A program made the translations under genes and the position numbers. Below, one piece after another: positions 46,700 to 58,300 of a stretch of 64,000 bases of DNA (positions are counted from its first letter, which is position 1; every line of letters begins with the position of its first letter). The DNA is from Nereocystis luetkeana. Its lineage: Eukaryota; Sar; Phaeophyceae; Laminariales; Laminariaceae. The notes beneath the pieces were generated by a model. It saw only the letters and a program-made list of their open reading frames with translations. It did no database searches and was not told the DNA's origin. The stretch lies in NCBI GenBank assembly GCA_031213475.1, contig JARUPZ010000020.1:2782975-2846974 (forward strand), written 5' to 3'.

Positions 46700-47230
46700 T
46701 TATTTAGCATTGGGCAAATTTCCGAAGCTTCCACCAACTCCCTTCAAGGCATCTTTTACTCCCCATGGAAACAATTCTAGTTTCCATGGGAGAAAGTCCA
46801 ACTCCCAAGGAACTTGGGGGGAAGTTTCTATGGAAGTAAATTTAACTTCCATCGAAGCTTGTACAACGCTGGAATATCCTTCAATGGAAGCTTCCACCAA
46901 CTTCGATGGAATCTTCATCCATGGAGAGCTAGGAAACTACCAACTTCCATGGAAGTTCGCTAGACCTGGGTTTAGTGCCATGAAGGCTTCCAGCTAATTC
47001 CATGGGAGTGTATCTACTGTAGATAGATTTCCATGCAAGCTTCCATGGGAGTATTCTATTCCAATATTCATGCAGTTCCATCACTCCAGGCCCACATATA
47101 TTACCCGGACCGGATCCCACCCGGGTATGATCCCATTTGGTACCCCGCTCCCACCCACAAGGTGCAGAAATGAAATCAGCTCCCCGCCGGAGCCGCCGGA
47201 TATCAGCACATGAACGTTGAGATCCACACG
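46700..47230. repeat. R5: TTCCATGGAAG-rich repeat, copy 1
   Basis: More than ten CTTCCATGGAAG-like palindromes lie in 46730-47060. They are followed by a unique tail with gatcccacccgg, ggcaccc-like, ccgccggagccgccgg shared with 49314-49420. Confidence 0.75.
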
Positions 47231-48769
47231 CATGTATCTCGATGTGCAGTCACTGCGCACGGATATGAGCATACGAGTATCCTTGGTTTGGGACTTCGGG
47301 TAAATGCATAAATGCAATATGAAGATGCAGATTACGAGTCTGTCGTACACGCTTTACGGTCTGTTGTATATATAATGCATCATGATGCTGCTAGAACGTG
47401 ACTAGGACGCTGTCGAAAGCACTGCGAGGAACGGCAAGGGCTACGGTAGAGTGCGCTTGCCCATAGCATGGGCATTGTCCCGGGATGATGACGTGACGTC
47501 GTCACCCACATATTTCTGCACGTCTCCCCTGCTCCACCTCTCTACTCATCTTCTTCTCTTATCCTTTACCTTAATTATTTCTTCCGCATGAAGGATCTCT
47601 GAGATCAACGGTATTTTCCATAATGGCCACCCAAGCGTTTTTTCAAACCATCCAATTTCTTAATTTTTCACAAACTTAACTGGTGTTCTCTTTCGCGGCT
47701 TAGCTGGTCAACTCAGTCGAACGCATGCCAATGTACGTATGAACTACCGAGCTACTCTGAAATTGTAAAAACGTCGGTCGCACAGCATCAAAAGCCCATT
47801 CAAACATACATACCGGGGGCGTTGTAAAGAACGTCTTTTGAAGACAACCTTAACGGTTCCAAGTCCATCGTGTGTTACATATTACTCGAAAACAGGTTAA
47901 TCAACTCCTATACTGAAGCCACCCAAAAAGTGTTTACGTGTTTTGCAGCGTTTCGTGCGATGTTAGCCCCCCCCACGAATACGCTGTATGCCACAACTAT
48001 GCTGTCGCCTTCAGATGCTACTGAAGCTGATGTTCAAGCTGGAGCTGATGCGGTTCAGAAGGCTGAGGGAGGTAGTGTAGTCGATGCAGCGGATGGGGCT
48101 GATGTAGGTGATGAAACTTGTGTATCTGGTGAAGCTGACGAAGCTGAAGCGGCTGGTGAGGCCTAAGCAGCTTATTGAACTGATGTCGACGCCGCAGATC
48201 CTGCTGCAGCCGCTGATATACTAGCCTGCACTGTACCAGGTACCAGGTATGCATTACTAGTTGGTGTACCTGCCGCGAGTACTCTTTCCGTCCCTGATGT
48301 GGTGTGCTGCAGTATGTCGCTACTGTAGTAGTCGTAGCTGTGTCAGTCGTTGCTGTGGTAGTCGGCGGTGCTACGGCTGTCGATGCCTCCCGGGAACAAT
48401 CGCAATGATGACGGTGAGGATGTTGCTGACAATACCACTTGTCGGAGCTACTTGGTACACCTCTTGATTTGTTGATAGCTCCGTGTCTTGTTTTGCTGCA
48501 GGCACCTTTTCCGATAGGCGATGAGAAGTTGATGCGCTTGACGACAACGACGACGCTGCGATAGATGTGCAACGGATGGGAGATATATGTACTGAAATAA
48601 TATCCGTAGGACACGATGTAGCTGCGGGACTCTCGAAGATACTGCAGTTTCCTTAGGAGAAAATGTAGCTGTAGACGCAGTTCTGCCTCAGTCCAGGCCC
48701 TCACGTCCTATTAATAGTCGATATTTTTTCCAATGGGTCACCTCCGGTCGGTGTTCCTGATTATTTGGT
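47231..48769. other. No gene recognised; GCTGATG-type low complexity
   Basis: 47990-48170 is built of short repeats of GCTGATGT/GAAGCTGA that keep frames open on both strands. Two overlapping TACCAGGTA motifs lie at 48234-48249 and a TATTAATA at 48709. Confidence 0.55.
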
Positions 48770-49430
48770 AAATGTGTGGAAGCTTCCACTAGACTTCCAT
48801 TTGACTCCGAAACTTCCACTCAGCTTCCAAAATGGAAGTTTTGGAAGTCAAAACGAAAGTTTGGAAGTCCAAATGGAGTCAAATGGAAGTCGAAGGGAAG
48901 TCGAATGGAACTTTTGGAAGACAAATGGAAGTAGTTGGAAGTGGGTTGGAAGTAGATGGAAACGTCCACGCACTTCCATGGAAGTTTCCACTTCGGAAGC
49001 TAGCGCAAGGCAGTGGAATTTTCTTAAGTGGTAGCAAATTGGAAGCAAAGTAGAACATTCCACGGTCATGACCGGTGGGAGCTTCGACCAGCTCCCACCA
49101 AGCTTCCATACATCTTGACATAGTCCCACCTATTTCCATCCACTTCCACCTACTTCCGCCCACTGCCACCCACTTCCAACCACGTCCTTTCAACTTCCAT
49201 AACTTCGTTAAAACTCCATCACTCCCACTTAGCTTCTAGAACGTCCGTTTGGTTTCTACCTTCTAGGAAACTTACGTCGGCGTCCGCAGAAGCTTCTGTC
49301 CACTCCCTTGCTCCACCCGGACCTGATCCCACCCGGATGTGATTCTAATTGGCACCCTACTCACTCCCACAAGGTTCAGAAATATGATTAGCCCTCCGCA
49401 GGAGCCGCCGGAGGGCGTGAGCGCAAAGCG
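48770..49430. repeat. R5 repeat, copy 2
   Basis: GGAAGT/ACTTCC units (48780-49220) are followed by the same tail as copy 1 (gatcccacccgg ... gccgccgg). Further GGAAGT units lie at 49490-49700. Confidence 0.75.
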
Positions 49431-49710
49431 CTCAACGTAGACGGTTATAAATCGTCGAAAGGTCAAAACTCGTCGGATGAGAGCGATTGGAAGTTTTTTG
49501 CGGATGCACATGGAATTTTCCGTGAAAACAAAAGGCAAATGTAGGTACTGGAAGATTATAGGAAAATTATGGAAGTGGGTGGAAGTACTGTAGTATAAAG
49601 GGGGGATATTGCAGCACATGACAATGAATGGAAGTTTCTGCGGACGTAGATGAAACGTTCCGTAAAAACAGAGATCAAACGAAAGTACGGGAAGCTCATT
49701 GGGAAGAATG

Positions 49711-49798
49711 CAGGACGACATCCCGTTTTGGGGACAACCTAGCTGACATCTGAGTGATTTGTCCCCCAAACGGGACTGCAGTCCTAAAAACGGATAAC
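49711..49798. mobile_element. M2 MITE, copy 7
   Basis: CATCCCGTTTTGGGGACAA on the left and TTGTCCCCCAAACGGGACTGC on the right form the arms. A CCTCAGAAAACTGAAGGT motif follows about 50 bp downstream. Confidence 0.7.
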
Positions 49799-50638
49799 GC
49801 CAGATTTAGGGTCAGCGAAATAAAGAGCTCATCAAGCTCGGACCCTCAGAAAACTGAAGGTGGACCCCTACGTACGGTAGCATGTGCGTCGCTTGGCGTT
49901 TTCCCCGCGTGTGGTAGTCTACTTCTTGCCGGGGATGCGGCCCGGTCGCGTGGTGTAGGTACAGTATCCGGAGCCCGTCTGCGTGCGCGAATGCCGCTTG
50001 CTTCCTGCTCCCGGAACGCGTCTGCCTCCACCTAGAGGCCGCATCTACGACCGTCTATTTGCGTCGCAGAGCTGTGCTTTGCGGTAAGGACAACGCACTG
50101 TGTATCGCGGTGTGATGCATGCTACGGTAGGCTGCCGGCGCCGGTCCTTCCGGGGCTGCTCGTTTTGAGACGCTTAGCACCTCACTCGCCCAAAAAACTG
50201 TTTCTTATGCGAGAAAAAAAAAAATCATCCGATAATCAATCCCGTATGTAGCCTTTATTAGTGGGGTTATAGTAAGTGCGCTTTGATGTGGTTTCAAACC
50301 ACTACTGCCTAGATTTAAAGGGGTGGTGGGTAGTTCCTCGATCGAGGACTCCAGCCAAGAAGATAAAAACATTTGGACGAGAAAATGCTACCCCTGATCG
50401 TAGCACAAGTCTCGTTGATCCCTATACCATTGACATAATCATTGGCCTCGCCACATGCACGTGCGCACAGCTGTCTGCTCAGACCATGTGGTGCGCGTTG
50501 CGTGTTGAGTCAAGTACTGTCTGACTTATTGCCCTGACGGTGGTGGAGAGCTCGACAGGCGCTGCCGGCGCGGGGGAGGAGGGATGTGAACTCGTTGTCA
50601 TGAATGGCCGTGGGGGGGGGGGGTACTCAATAGGAGAA

Positions 50639-50795
50639 ATGTACTCGATCTCATGCATGGCCGTAGTCGTATGACCATAGACCGTCGCATCCCTACAATG
50701 CCGGAACGGAGCATGTCGGGTTTCCACCGACCAGGCAGACCTTGCTTGCACGAAGCGCGAAGCGCCGTGAGGTGTCCTTTGATTCGCATGAAGGG
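50639..50795 (+). repeat. R3 interspersed repeat, copy 3
   Basis: It matches 3965-4130 closely (catgcatggccgtag, tatgaccatag, catccctacaatgccgg, gccgtgaggtgtcc). Confidence 0.75.
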
Positions 50796-51813
50796 TGAGC
50801 TGCATCCTACTAAGAACCGCTTGTGAGGCGGACTTGCATGTGGATGACAGCTGTAGTAGTTAGTTTAATTGCCGATGTAGTCACCTCAAGATGGGACTCC
50901 GATGTAACTTCCTCTTGGGTGCCTCACTTACGATCGGTTCCTTGTGCGGAGTAAAGGTTCTTTACCCAGCACATGTGATCAAACTCGGCGACCAGCTGCG
51001 GACGAACGCCAAAAAAAAAACGCTGGGGGGGGGGGGGCGACAGTTTCACAGACAGTTCAACGAAATAAAGGAGATCATCTTACTTCCCTCCCACCTCGGG
51101 CAGATTATCGATTCCCACTTCCTGATCTACACCCTTCAGGGTAGATGTATACAGGTATGATCTATGAAGCTCATGTTGCCTGGGGCGGGCCGAGTATACG
51201 GTAAGATCTACCATGCATCTGGACTACGCAGATCCTGCACAGCATATATATCATGACGCCAGGATCTACGTACAACACCCAGACCATGATATGTCCGACA
51301 TGTGACAAAAAAGCAATGATGTTCATTGTTTGAACGCTTCACGAGGGCGTGGGCTACGGTCGCGGTTAGGGCTAGGCTTGAAGTATGCGTCGTGCAATCG
51401 TGTGTTTTTCCGGAATAATAAGAGATGTATTGATGCAGTCCATAACGTCGTGCGCTATGCATTAATTGTCAGATCGCAGGAGCGACATGACAATACGATA
51501 TAAGACGCCTGCTGTCAATGACTTCGAGGTGCCATGATGTTGACGCCGTAGGATAAACGAGGGTTTGCCGTGAAAGGGAGCCTGCAAGGTGTAACGAGGA
51601 GCCTCGAAAGACGGAAAGTGGCAAATATTTGGCTGATACAGTACCCGGTATACGTGACGATGTTCGATTGGTTCCGCATGACGTGTGCACGGTAAACATT
51701 GTCGGGTGGCGAAATGAAAATAGCCGAAAAAGGCTCTGGAAATCACGCCTACAAGTTAAGTATTAGCGTCTCGTCGACCCTCTGGTAGCATACACCGGAG
51801 TAACCGGCCGGTA

Positions 51814-51925
51814 TTACGGGGGACCAAAGTACATAGGACCAAGTACAGTAGGTAAAGAAGGGAAATATATGTACTGTAGGCGTTTGTGCGAACCGTAGGT
51901 CCGATTTAAATTGGTCCCCCATGAT
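51814..51925. mobile_element. M1 MITE, copy 8
   Basis: The left end is TTACGGGGGACCAAAG with TA at 51812-51813. The right end is GGTCCCCCATGATGA, mutated. Confidence 0.82.
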
Positions 51926-51985
51926 GACGACTGTCGACAATGTAGGGAATGCTTGATTGGAGTACGCAGCTCGCAAAAATAAAAT

Positions 51986-52022
51986 GACCTCGGTTTCAAT
52001 TTAATTATTTCGTACTGGAAAT
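51986..52022 (+). repeat. U repeat, left half (DIRS target)
   Basis: cggtttcaatttaattattt followed by cgtactggaaat. It is completed by agatttaatta ... ccgtcttcgggcagac after the DIRS element at 58480; together they rebuild a unit seen intact at 61776-61928. Confidence 0.85.
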
Positions 52023-52235
52023 GCAGAGTATTCTCGGAAGAATGAGAGAATGTGAGTTTTGTACGTACGTAAGAAGTTTAGCCAATCAGATGAATGCGAT
52101 GTTTCACGGTAGCGTGAATCGTAGCCCTTGGTGCATACACCTTGTCTGGTACGTAGCCGCAGCCTACACGCAACAGCGCAGTGAAGCAGAGGCAACGCTA
52201 CAGGTTCAAGGTGTGATACAGACTAGTTTGAGTTC
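52023..52235 (+). repeat. A1 split direct repeat
   Basis: It begins gcagagtattctcggaagaa and ends cagactagtttgagttc. Its only difference from A2 is g versus a in the ttggtgcatac context. Confidence 0.92.
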
Positions 52236-52238
52236 GGG

Positions 52239-53758
52239 ATGTCCGACGAGAGCAGGTCGCCGGAGGCCGGTGCCAACGCGGCTACTGCGGCGCGAGGTGT
52301 GCAGGTTGCGTTGTTTGCTGCGCCAACACAAACCGAGGCGAATGCTCATCTTCCGTAGCTGCTGTGCAAGCGGAGGTCGACGCACGCCGTGCTGGACGAG
52401 CCGAAGCCGAGGCTCGCCAGGCCACCGACGCTGCTGTGGCCTCTCGCCAGGCCAACGATGCTGCTGCTACTGCTGCTGCGGCTGCTACTCCTGCTGCTGC
52501 GGCTAGCCCTCCATCTATGCCGGCAGCCTCGGGGGGAGTGGTATCGACAGCTGACGTGCGGCATTGGCAAAATCAGGTGTCCTCCGAGTTTTCCCGCATG
52601 GATACGGAGATCCTCGGCGTCAAGTCATCTCTGGACAACGTGCTCCTGTCTGTTGCGAGCCTTCGGGACGCCGTCGCCGGCGGCGCATCCAAGACCGCCG
52701 ACGTCGAGGTCCTGATTCAGCAGTTTGTGGACAACTTTGCCGACCGTGAGCCTTCCGTGCGAGACGGCGGGGATGCGAGGGAGCGGCACGTCAAGAAATC
52801 ACAGTTGACTGACGACACGGCCCTTTGGAAAAAAATGTCGTCACGCAAACACTGGCTGCTTCGGGGACGCTTGCCTCCGAACCTCGGCGAGTCGGCCGCA
52901 GATATTCAGTCATTCGTGGGTGAGAGCGTCGACGTTACGGCGGGGGTGGCGGCTCAGCTTCGCGCTGTCAGCAACTTTGACGTGAGCATGTATGGGCCAC
53001 GTGCCGACCGCCCTGTCGACCACCTGGTGTTTGTCGCTGACCGCCTGGACCTTTTGCGCCCGGCTCTTATGGCGGTTCTTACAGTTGGACTCTCGGCTGA
53101 CGTCGCCGACGACCGCGCGTGCCTGGACCGGCTGGCACCCGTCGACGTCTCGTTCACATCCGCGGCGGCCGGTCTTCGCCGGCATACTCTAAGCAGCATC
53201 CTTTTGCGTTACGGCTCCGCGTCGCGGGCTGTTATGAGCGACATGGTGAACGAAGACCTGCGCCTGTGGGTGAACGACCTCATGAGGTTCGCCCAGCAAG
53301 TTCTTCCGTTGACTGTTCCCCCTCAGTTCAACGCCGTGTTTAACGCGCCGCCTGTCCCAGCGTTTGGTCGTACACGCAACCTTTGCTCGTCCGGTGGCGA
53401 CGTCCTGAAGATCGTGGAAGCTCTCCAATTTCTACGCGACAGCAGTGATGGGGCACCCAAGCGGGGCCAAAGCCTCGCCCCTGCCAAGACGGGTCCGGCC
53501 AGAAAGAAGAGCGCCGCGCTGTGCGGGATGTTCGCTTCCACGGGCCTATGCCGGTATTCAGACTGCAAATTCGTGCATGCGAATACCCCGGCCAACTCTT
53601 CCTCTCCTGCAGCTCTTCTCGGCGGCGGATCGGCGTCTCCAGCTGGGGGAACGCGAGGTGGAGCGGCGGCGCAAGCTAGCGGGATGCGGGCTCTGGTGCT
53701 CCGCCCAGATGGTGGTCGCGGGGGGGCCGGGGGTGGTGGTGGCTCGGGTTCGGGATGA
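52239..53758 (+). pseudogene. DIRS gag-like ORF1, frameshifted
   Basis: ATG 52239 (MSDESRSPEAGANAATAA) starts just after A1. Near 52353 one base is missing relative to the truncated copy (gctcatcttccg versus gctcatgcttctg), and the frame meets TAG. The following frame is open from 52364 to 53758. It encodes an Ala-rich predicted coiled coil (about 52370-52510), a conserved central region (QFVDNFADREPSVRDGG, KKMSSRKHWLLRGRLPPNL) and a C-terminal CCCH-type zinc finger CGMFASTGLCRYSDCKFVH (C-x8-C-x4-C-x3-H) before a Gly-rich tail. A zinc-finger ORF in this position fits the nucleocapsid-like role of DIRS ORF1 (family knowledge). Confidence 0.85.
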
Positions 53759-54332
53759 AGACACGGGCCCTTCCTGTCGGTTGGGCCAACACCTGGGGGG
53801 GCGGCGGCGGTGCGGGCCGGTGGCGGAGAGGCGACGGCGCACGTCGCCAGTTGTGGAACGGGCACTCGGCCGGCCACCCGCGAAGGAGCGGGGGGGTTGC
53901 GTAGGCGTGCGTTAGGAGCTCTGGCGGGCGATGGCGGCGTCGGGCGTGATAGCGTCGCTGTGACTCCGGGTTCGGTTCCCTTCTCAGAGAAAGGTACGGG
54001 TGTGGGCGTGCGTGCGAGTTATTTGCCAGTTGACTCGGCGTATGTGCAAGGTGAGGTCGGCGACGTGCGTCTGGATGCGTTGCGAGTAGATGAGGTAGAT
54101 GCGTGGCTTGCCGCTCGGGAGGTAGTGGTGCAAGCGGTGTCTGCGCGAGGCTCAGCGAGCCTCGATCAGGTCGCGTCACTCAGCTCCTCACTCTTGCGAC
54201 AGTGTCAAGGCAGTGTAAGGCAGTGTTCACCTTTTTCTGTCCACCATCGGCTCCTCAATTTTCTCTCCGCATATTAACGTTGCTGTCGTACAGCACTGGT
54301 TTGGTGAGATCAAGAAATTCCCTCGTATTTCT
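53759..54332 (+). other. DIRS inter-ORF region
   Basis: It lies between gag-like and RT frames and is open for long stretches in more than one frame. No separate domain was recognised. It may carry linker coding sequence for the RT polyprotein. Confidence 0.4.
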
Positions 54333-56257
54333 TTGTTGCTTCGTGTGCTGGCGCCGGGCGCGCCTGTCGGCGTCGCACGGGGGGGGGATTTGACCACAGA
54401 AATCGAGTATGGTAATCACCCGGTCGTCGCCACGCATGCGGGGGATATCCACAATAAGATATGCGCAGACGTGGTGCACGGCCGAGCGGTGGTGTTTGAT
54501 TTGCGATATGCAGACGACATTCAGGGTCTTCGCCTTTCACCGCTGAGTGTCGTTCTCGAACCCAAATTAAGGATTAGTCACGATCTTACGTTTGCGCGCG
54601 AGGGCGGTCGGACCAGCGTTAATGGTGAAACTGACTTTGACTCCGCACCATCGTGCGAGCTCGGCAATGTGCTTCGTGATGTGCTGTTACGGGTGCTGTT
54701 TTTGCGACAGACGCATGGTAGTCGCGCTCGAATCCTGTTGTGCCGTGTGGATGTCAAAGACGCTTTTCGGCAGGTTTTGGTTGATCCGGCAGGCGCGCCG
54801 AATTTTGGATACGTTTTCGGTGATCACGTTGTCGTGGATTTGCGCTTGCAGTTTGGTTGGCGCAATAGTCCTGGGTTTTGGGGGTTAATGGCATCTGCGC
54901 TCGAGCATGCTCATACCCACTCTACCTTTCAAGGCGCAGACGTTTCCCAACAAGGGGCTGCCGCCGTTGCGCACGTTGAACTCTCCCCGCCGCGGGGAGT
55001 TCGGGTCGTTGCTATCCCGCGTGATTGTGGGCCCGTTCCTGGTTCAGGGGGCAACACCGGGAGAAATTGTTTTGTGAGGTACTACGTGGACGATGGCATT
55101 CTCGTCGAGTTGCAATGGTGGCCGGACGGCCGCCGTTGCTTGCGTGCTGTACAGTCACTGGCGTCGGACCACTTTCGCTTGTTGGGCGAACGTGGTGTTT
55201 CCGATCCGCCCCTCCTGTCAGCCAAGAAAATTACTAATTGGGACACGCAACTGGAATTTTTGGGATGGATCATTGATACTGAGGCGCTTACGGTCACGTT
55301 GCCGCCCCATAAGCGCCTCAAGCTGCACAATATCCTCAAGGAGTGGCCCTCGTCTCGTGCATCTGCTTCTGCGAAGCAGGTGTCGCAGCTCGTTGGCTTC
55401 CTCATGCATGTTTCCTTTGCTGTACGTCCGGGGCGTTTTTTCGTTAACCGCTTGTTAGCTTCAGTTGGTATGCCGCGCATTGCCGCCGGAGCTAATTTTG
55501 ATTGCCGTATGGCAAACCCCGGGCGGCGTCTTGCCCTGGGACCCGAGTTCCATGGTGACCTCGAGTTCTGGCGGTGGTTCGTTGAGGAAGGGTGGGACGC
55601 GCGCGGAGGAACCTTGTCGGCTCCGATGTATAATTTGCTTGAGCGCCCCCCTAGACGTACTCTTTTTTCGGGCGCATCTAAGACCGCTGTCGGGGGTTTT
55701 TGCTTGGAAACTGGGGTGTATTGGCGATACGAGCTTGACGCAGGAGAGCGGTCTCGATTTTGTGGATCGAGTAAGTCCGTTGCAGATGAGAACGATATAT
55801 CAATTAACGTTCTAGAATTGCTGGGCATGGTAGTTTCTGCATGGGTTCTCGTATCTGCGTGTGATGAACGTCCGTTCGCCATGGGGGACTGTGTGTTGTT
55901 ACGTGGCGACAACGAAGCAGCCGTCGAGTGGGTGCGGCGTTGTCGAGGGGGAAAGGAGCCGAGATCTGGCGCATTAATGCGTCTCCTCGGGGTGCTCGAG
56001 TTTTCCTCTGGTTGGCACTTTGACGCAAAACACGTACGTGGAATTTTAACGTGGCCGCTGATGGTATCTCACGGTGGGATTGTGCCTCCGTCCTCGTTAA
56101 TTTGCGTGCTGTTCGACCCGACATTCCGTGGCAGGAGCAGGACCTGGGGGGTGCGGGCACATCTCTCTGTACTTCGGTGTTGGCCTCGAACTCATGCGAA
56201 ACGCCATTGCGACCTCGTCTGAACGCACTTATCAGGGGCATTTTGGCGCATGGGTAG
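54333..56257 (+). pseudogene. DIRS reverse transcriptase/RNase H ORF2, frameshifted
   Basis: RT motifs appear in order: LSVVLEPKLRISHDLTF (finger), CRVDVKDAFRQV (motif A Asp, about 54750), QFGWRNSPGFWG (motif B), RYYVDDGIL (motif C, YVDD, about 55080) and LEFLGWIID. RNase H follows with INVLELLGMV (Glu, about 55810) and LLRGDNEAAVEWV (Asp, about 55895). The first RNase H position reads LFSGASKTAVGG, with Gly where the family has Asp. Near 56041-56045 a one-base loss in a T run shifts the frame. The conserved end NVAADGISRW continues in the next frame to TGA at about 56257 and overlaps the recombinase ORF. The read-on in the old frame to 56222 is not native. Confidence 0.88.
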
Positions 56258-57291
56258 ACTTTCGGGTACGTTGTGACATGCCTGTATTCCTAGAGCGTGG
56301 CGGAGACAGCATGACTAACGTGTGGCATTTGTTCGAGTACGTAGCGTACGCTTTTGCCACTAAGAAATTGCGGTCGGCAACTATCGAGAGCCATTTGTCA
56401 GCGATCAATTTTTTACATCGAATTTCACGAGGGTTCGAACTGGACACTACCCATCCTGTTTTGGGTAATGCCCTCAAAGGAGCCGCTCGTTCGCATGCCG
56501 ACGCTGGTAACCAAGCAACCGTTCGTCGGCCTGTTTCGTGGGAAATGTTGATCGCGGGCGAAAAATTGATCTCCACATGGCAGACGGGGGGTCGTGTCTT
56601 GTGGCTTGCCCTCTGCGCTTCCTTTTGCTTTTTGACTCGCGCGTCAGAAATGTTTGCGGAAACTCGGTCGCGTGTGCATGAAACTTATTGCTTGCGACGG
56701 GCCGATGTAGCGTTTTTTCGCGAGAATATTCAGCTTACCGCGTCGCAGTGGTCATCTGCAGACCGCGTTGAGGTTAGGTTTCGTGGGTCGAAAGGGGACC
56801 AACTGCGGAAAGGGGCGGTTTTGACGCACGTACGTTGTGGTCCGGCGTTGCGCGTGGGCGACGGTGGCGGTGCTGTCGATCTCATGATCGAATTGATGTC
56901 TTGCTATTTGTTTCTTCCCTCGTCGGCCCCACTTGCCGCCTTTGGTGTTGGTAATGGCAGATGGTCCATGTGGACACAGCAGCAAGCGACGGCAGCTCTG
57001 AGAAAAGTGGTTGCGTTGGCGGGCGGGCGTGCGGAGGAGTACGCTTTGCACTCTCTGAGGATTGGAGGCGCAACTCACTTGTCGGCGGGGGGGGCAACAC
57101 CAGAGGTGTTGCAGCGTGAGGGTCGATGGGCGTCCGATGCGTACAAGACGTATGTTCGCAGTCATGGAAAGGATGCCAGTTGGGTAGCCGACGTGATGGC
57201 CCAGGAAGGAATTGGCGGTGGGATTCAGCCGGGCCAGGGCACAGAGTGGGGGCGGGTTAACTCAATCTTAGATTTGACTAGACAGAAGTGA
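56128..57291 (+). CDS. DIRS tyrosine recombinase ORF3
   Basis: This intact 387-codon frame overlaps the end of ORF2. The SAM-like N-terminal domain covers TYQGHFGAWVDFRVRC to FLHRISRGF. The catalytic domain has Arg in CFLTRASEMF (about 56635), Lys in RGSKGDQLRKG (about 56790), His-x-x-Arg in ALHSLRIGGATHLS (about 57050), Trp in REGRWASDAY and the nucleophile Tyr in KTYVRSHG (about 57150). It would insert the circular cDNA. The native start may be the later ATG at 56197. It ends about 110 bp before B1. Confidence 0.92.
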   Translation: MAGAGPGGCGHISLYFGVGLELMRNAIATSSERTYQGHFGAWVDFRVRCDMPVFLERGGDSMTNVWHLFEYVAYAFATKKLRSATIESHLSAINFLHRISRGFELDTTHPVLGNALKGAARSHADAGNQATVRRPVSWEMLIAGEKLISTWQTGGRVLWLALCASFCFLTRASEMFAETRSRVHETYCLRRADVAFFRENIQLTASQWSSADRVEVRFRGSKGDQLRKGAVLTHVRCGPALRVGDGGGAVDLMIELMSCYLFLPSSAPLAAFGVGNGRWSMWTQQQATAALRKVVALAGGRAEEYALHSLRIGGATHLSAGGATPEVLQREGRWASDAYKTYVRSHGKDASWVADVMAQEGIGGGIQPGQGTEWGRVNSILDLTRQK

Positions 57292-57400
57292 AACTATGAA
57301 GAAGTGTGTTATTACATGCGTTCCCTATGATATTGCAAGTCAGGGGGAAAGGTGCCGTGAGAGTACATCCGTAAATAGGGTCGACTCCCATTTGGGTCGA

Positions 57401-57579
57401 TGGAAGCTGGCGTCGAGAGTTCTATGCCGCCAGTTGGGTTGGGAGTTGACTCGAGTATACGGATGTTAGCGTGGGGTTGCCGTTGGGGCAGCCCCGGGGG
57501 ATCACCCCTTCTCCAACCCCCCTTCTCCGGGCGGGGGGTTGCGCATTAATATAATACAACTTCGAAAGCAAAGTACAAA
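57401..57579 (+). repeat. B1 split direct repeat
   Basis: It begins tggaagctggcgtcgagagt and ends ttcgaaagcaaagtacaaa, directly joined to A2. One difference from B2 (gccgccag versus gccgcgag). Confidence 0.92.
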
Positions 57580-57792
57580 GCAGAGTATTCTCGGAAGAAT
57601 GAGAGAATGTGAGTTTTGTACGTACGTAAGAAGTTTAGCCAATCAGATGAATGCGATGTTTCACGGTAGCGTGAATCGTAGCCCTTGGTACATACACCTT
57701 GTCTGGTACGTAGCCGCAGCCTACACGCAACAGCGCAGTGAAGCAGAGGCAACGCTACAGGTTCAAGGTGTGATACAGACTAGTTTGAGTTC
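57580..57792 (+). repeat. A2 split direct repeat
   Basis: A 213-bp copy of A1 placed immediately after B1. It is the internal template needed to rebuild both ends. Confidence 0.92.
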
Positions 57793-58300
57793 CCACCCAC
57801 CCGCCCGTGCTTTTGAGGGAGTCAGTGGGGGGGAGTTAAATGGTCGCAGTAACGTGTGTGTGTGTTTGTTGCTGTTTGTTAGACGTACCCGTTATGTTCG
57901 CTGGTGGTGCGACCGGGTGTCGTAGATTGCGCAAGTGGCGGCGGGGGCTAGTCGCATTGTTTGGCGTTTGTTTGTTCGATGCAAGTGGGGTTTCTTTTTA
58001 TCATAATATTATGGTGGTTTTTTTTTTTTTTCATATCATAATATGAGAGTGAAAAAAAACAAAAAAAAAAAAAAAACGTGGTGGTGCATTGGCTCGGATT
58101 TGCGCGCAATCTGAAAGTTTAGGAGAATGGGGTTATCCGTATATTAACACTGAAGTACATTGTGAGTTGAATGTATTTGTGTTATTTGTGTATGCCTGGT
58201 ACGAGTTGTGTGTAAATTTATATGCACGTGGTCGTGAGGTCACCATGTACCTGGTAGGTTTGCTCGAGTTATGTGTCAGGAACCGTTTGTCTGACTGGCG
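57793..58300 (+). other. DIRS A2-B2 spacer
   Basis: About 508 bp, T-rich then A-rich (runs at 58019-58031 and 58058-58076), with a TACCTGGTA at 58248. No supported coding sequence. Confidence 0.6.

Noticed and set aside
48018..48704. 228-codon minus-strand frame rich in His/Gln/Leu
   Set aside because: It is low-complexity GCTGATG-type sequence that is open on both strands.
53323..54179. Pro/Arg-rich minus-strand frames
   Set aside because: They are shadows of the GC-rich, Gly-rich end of the gag-like ORF.
55082..55912. 276-codon minus-strand frame
   Set aside because: It is antisense to the DIRS RT/RNase H coding region.
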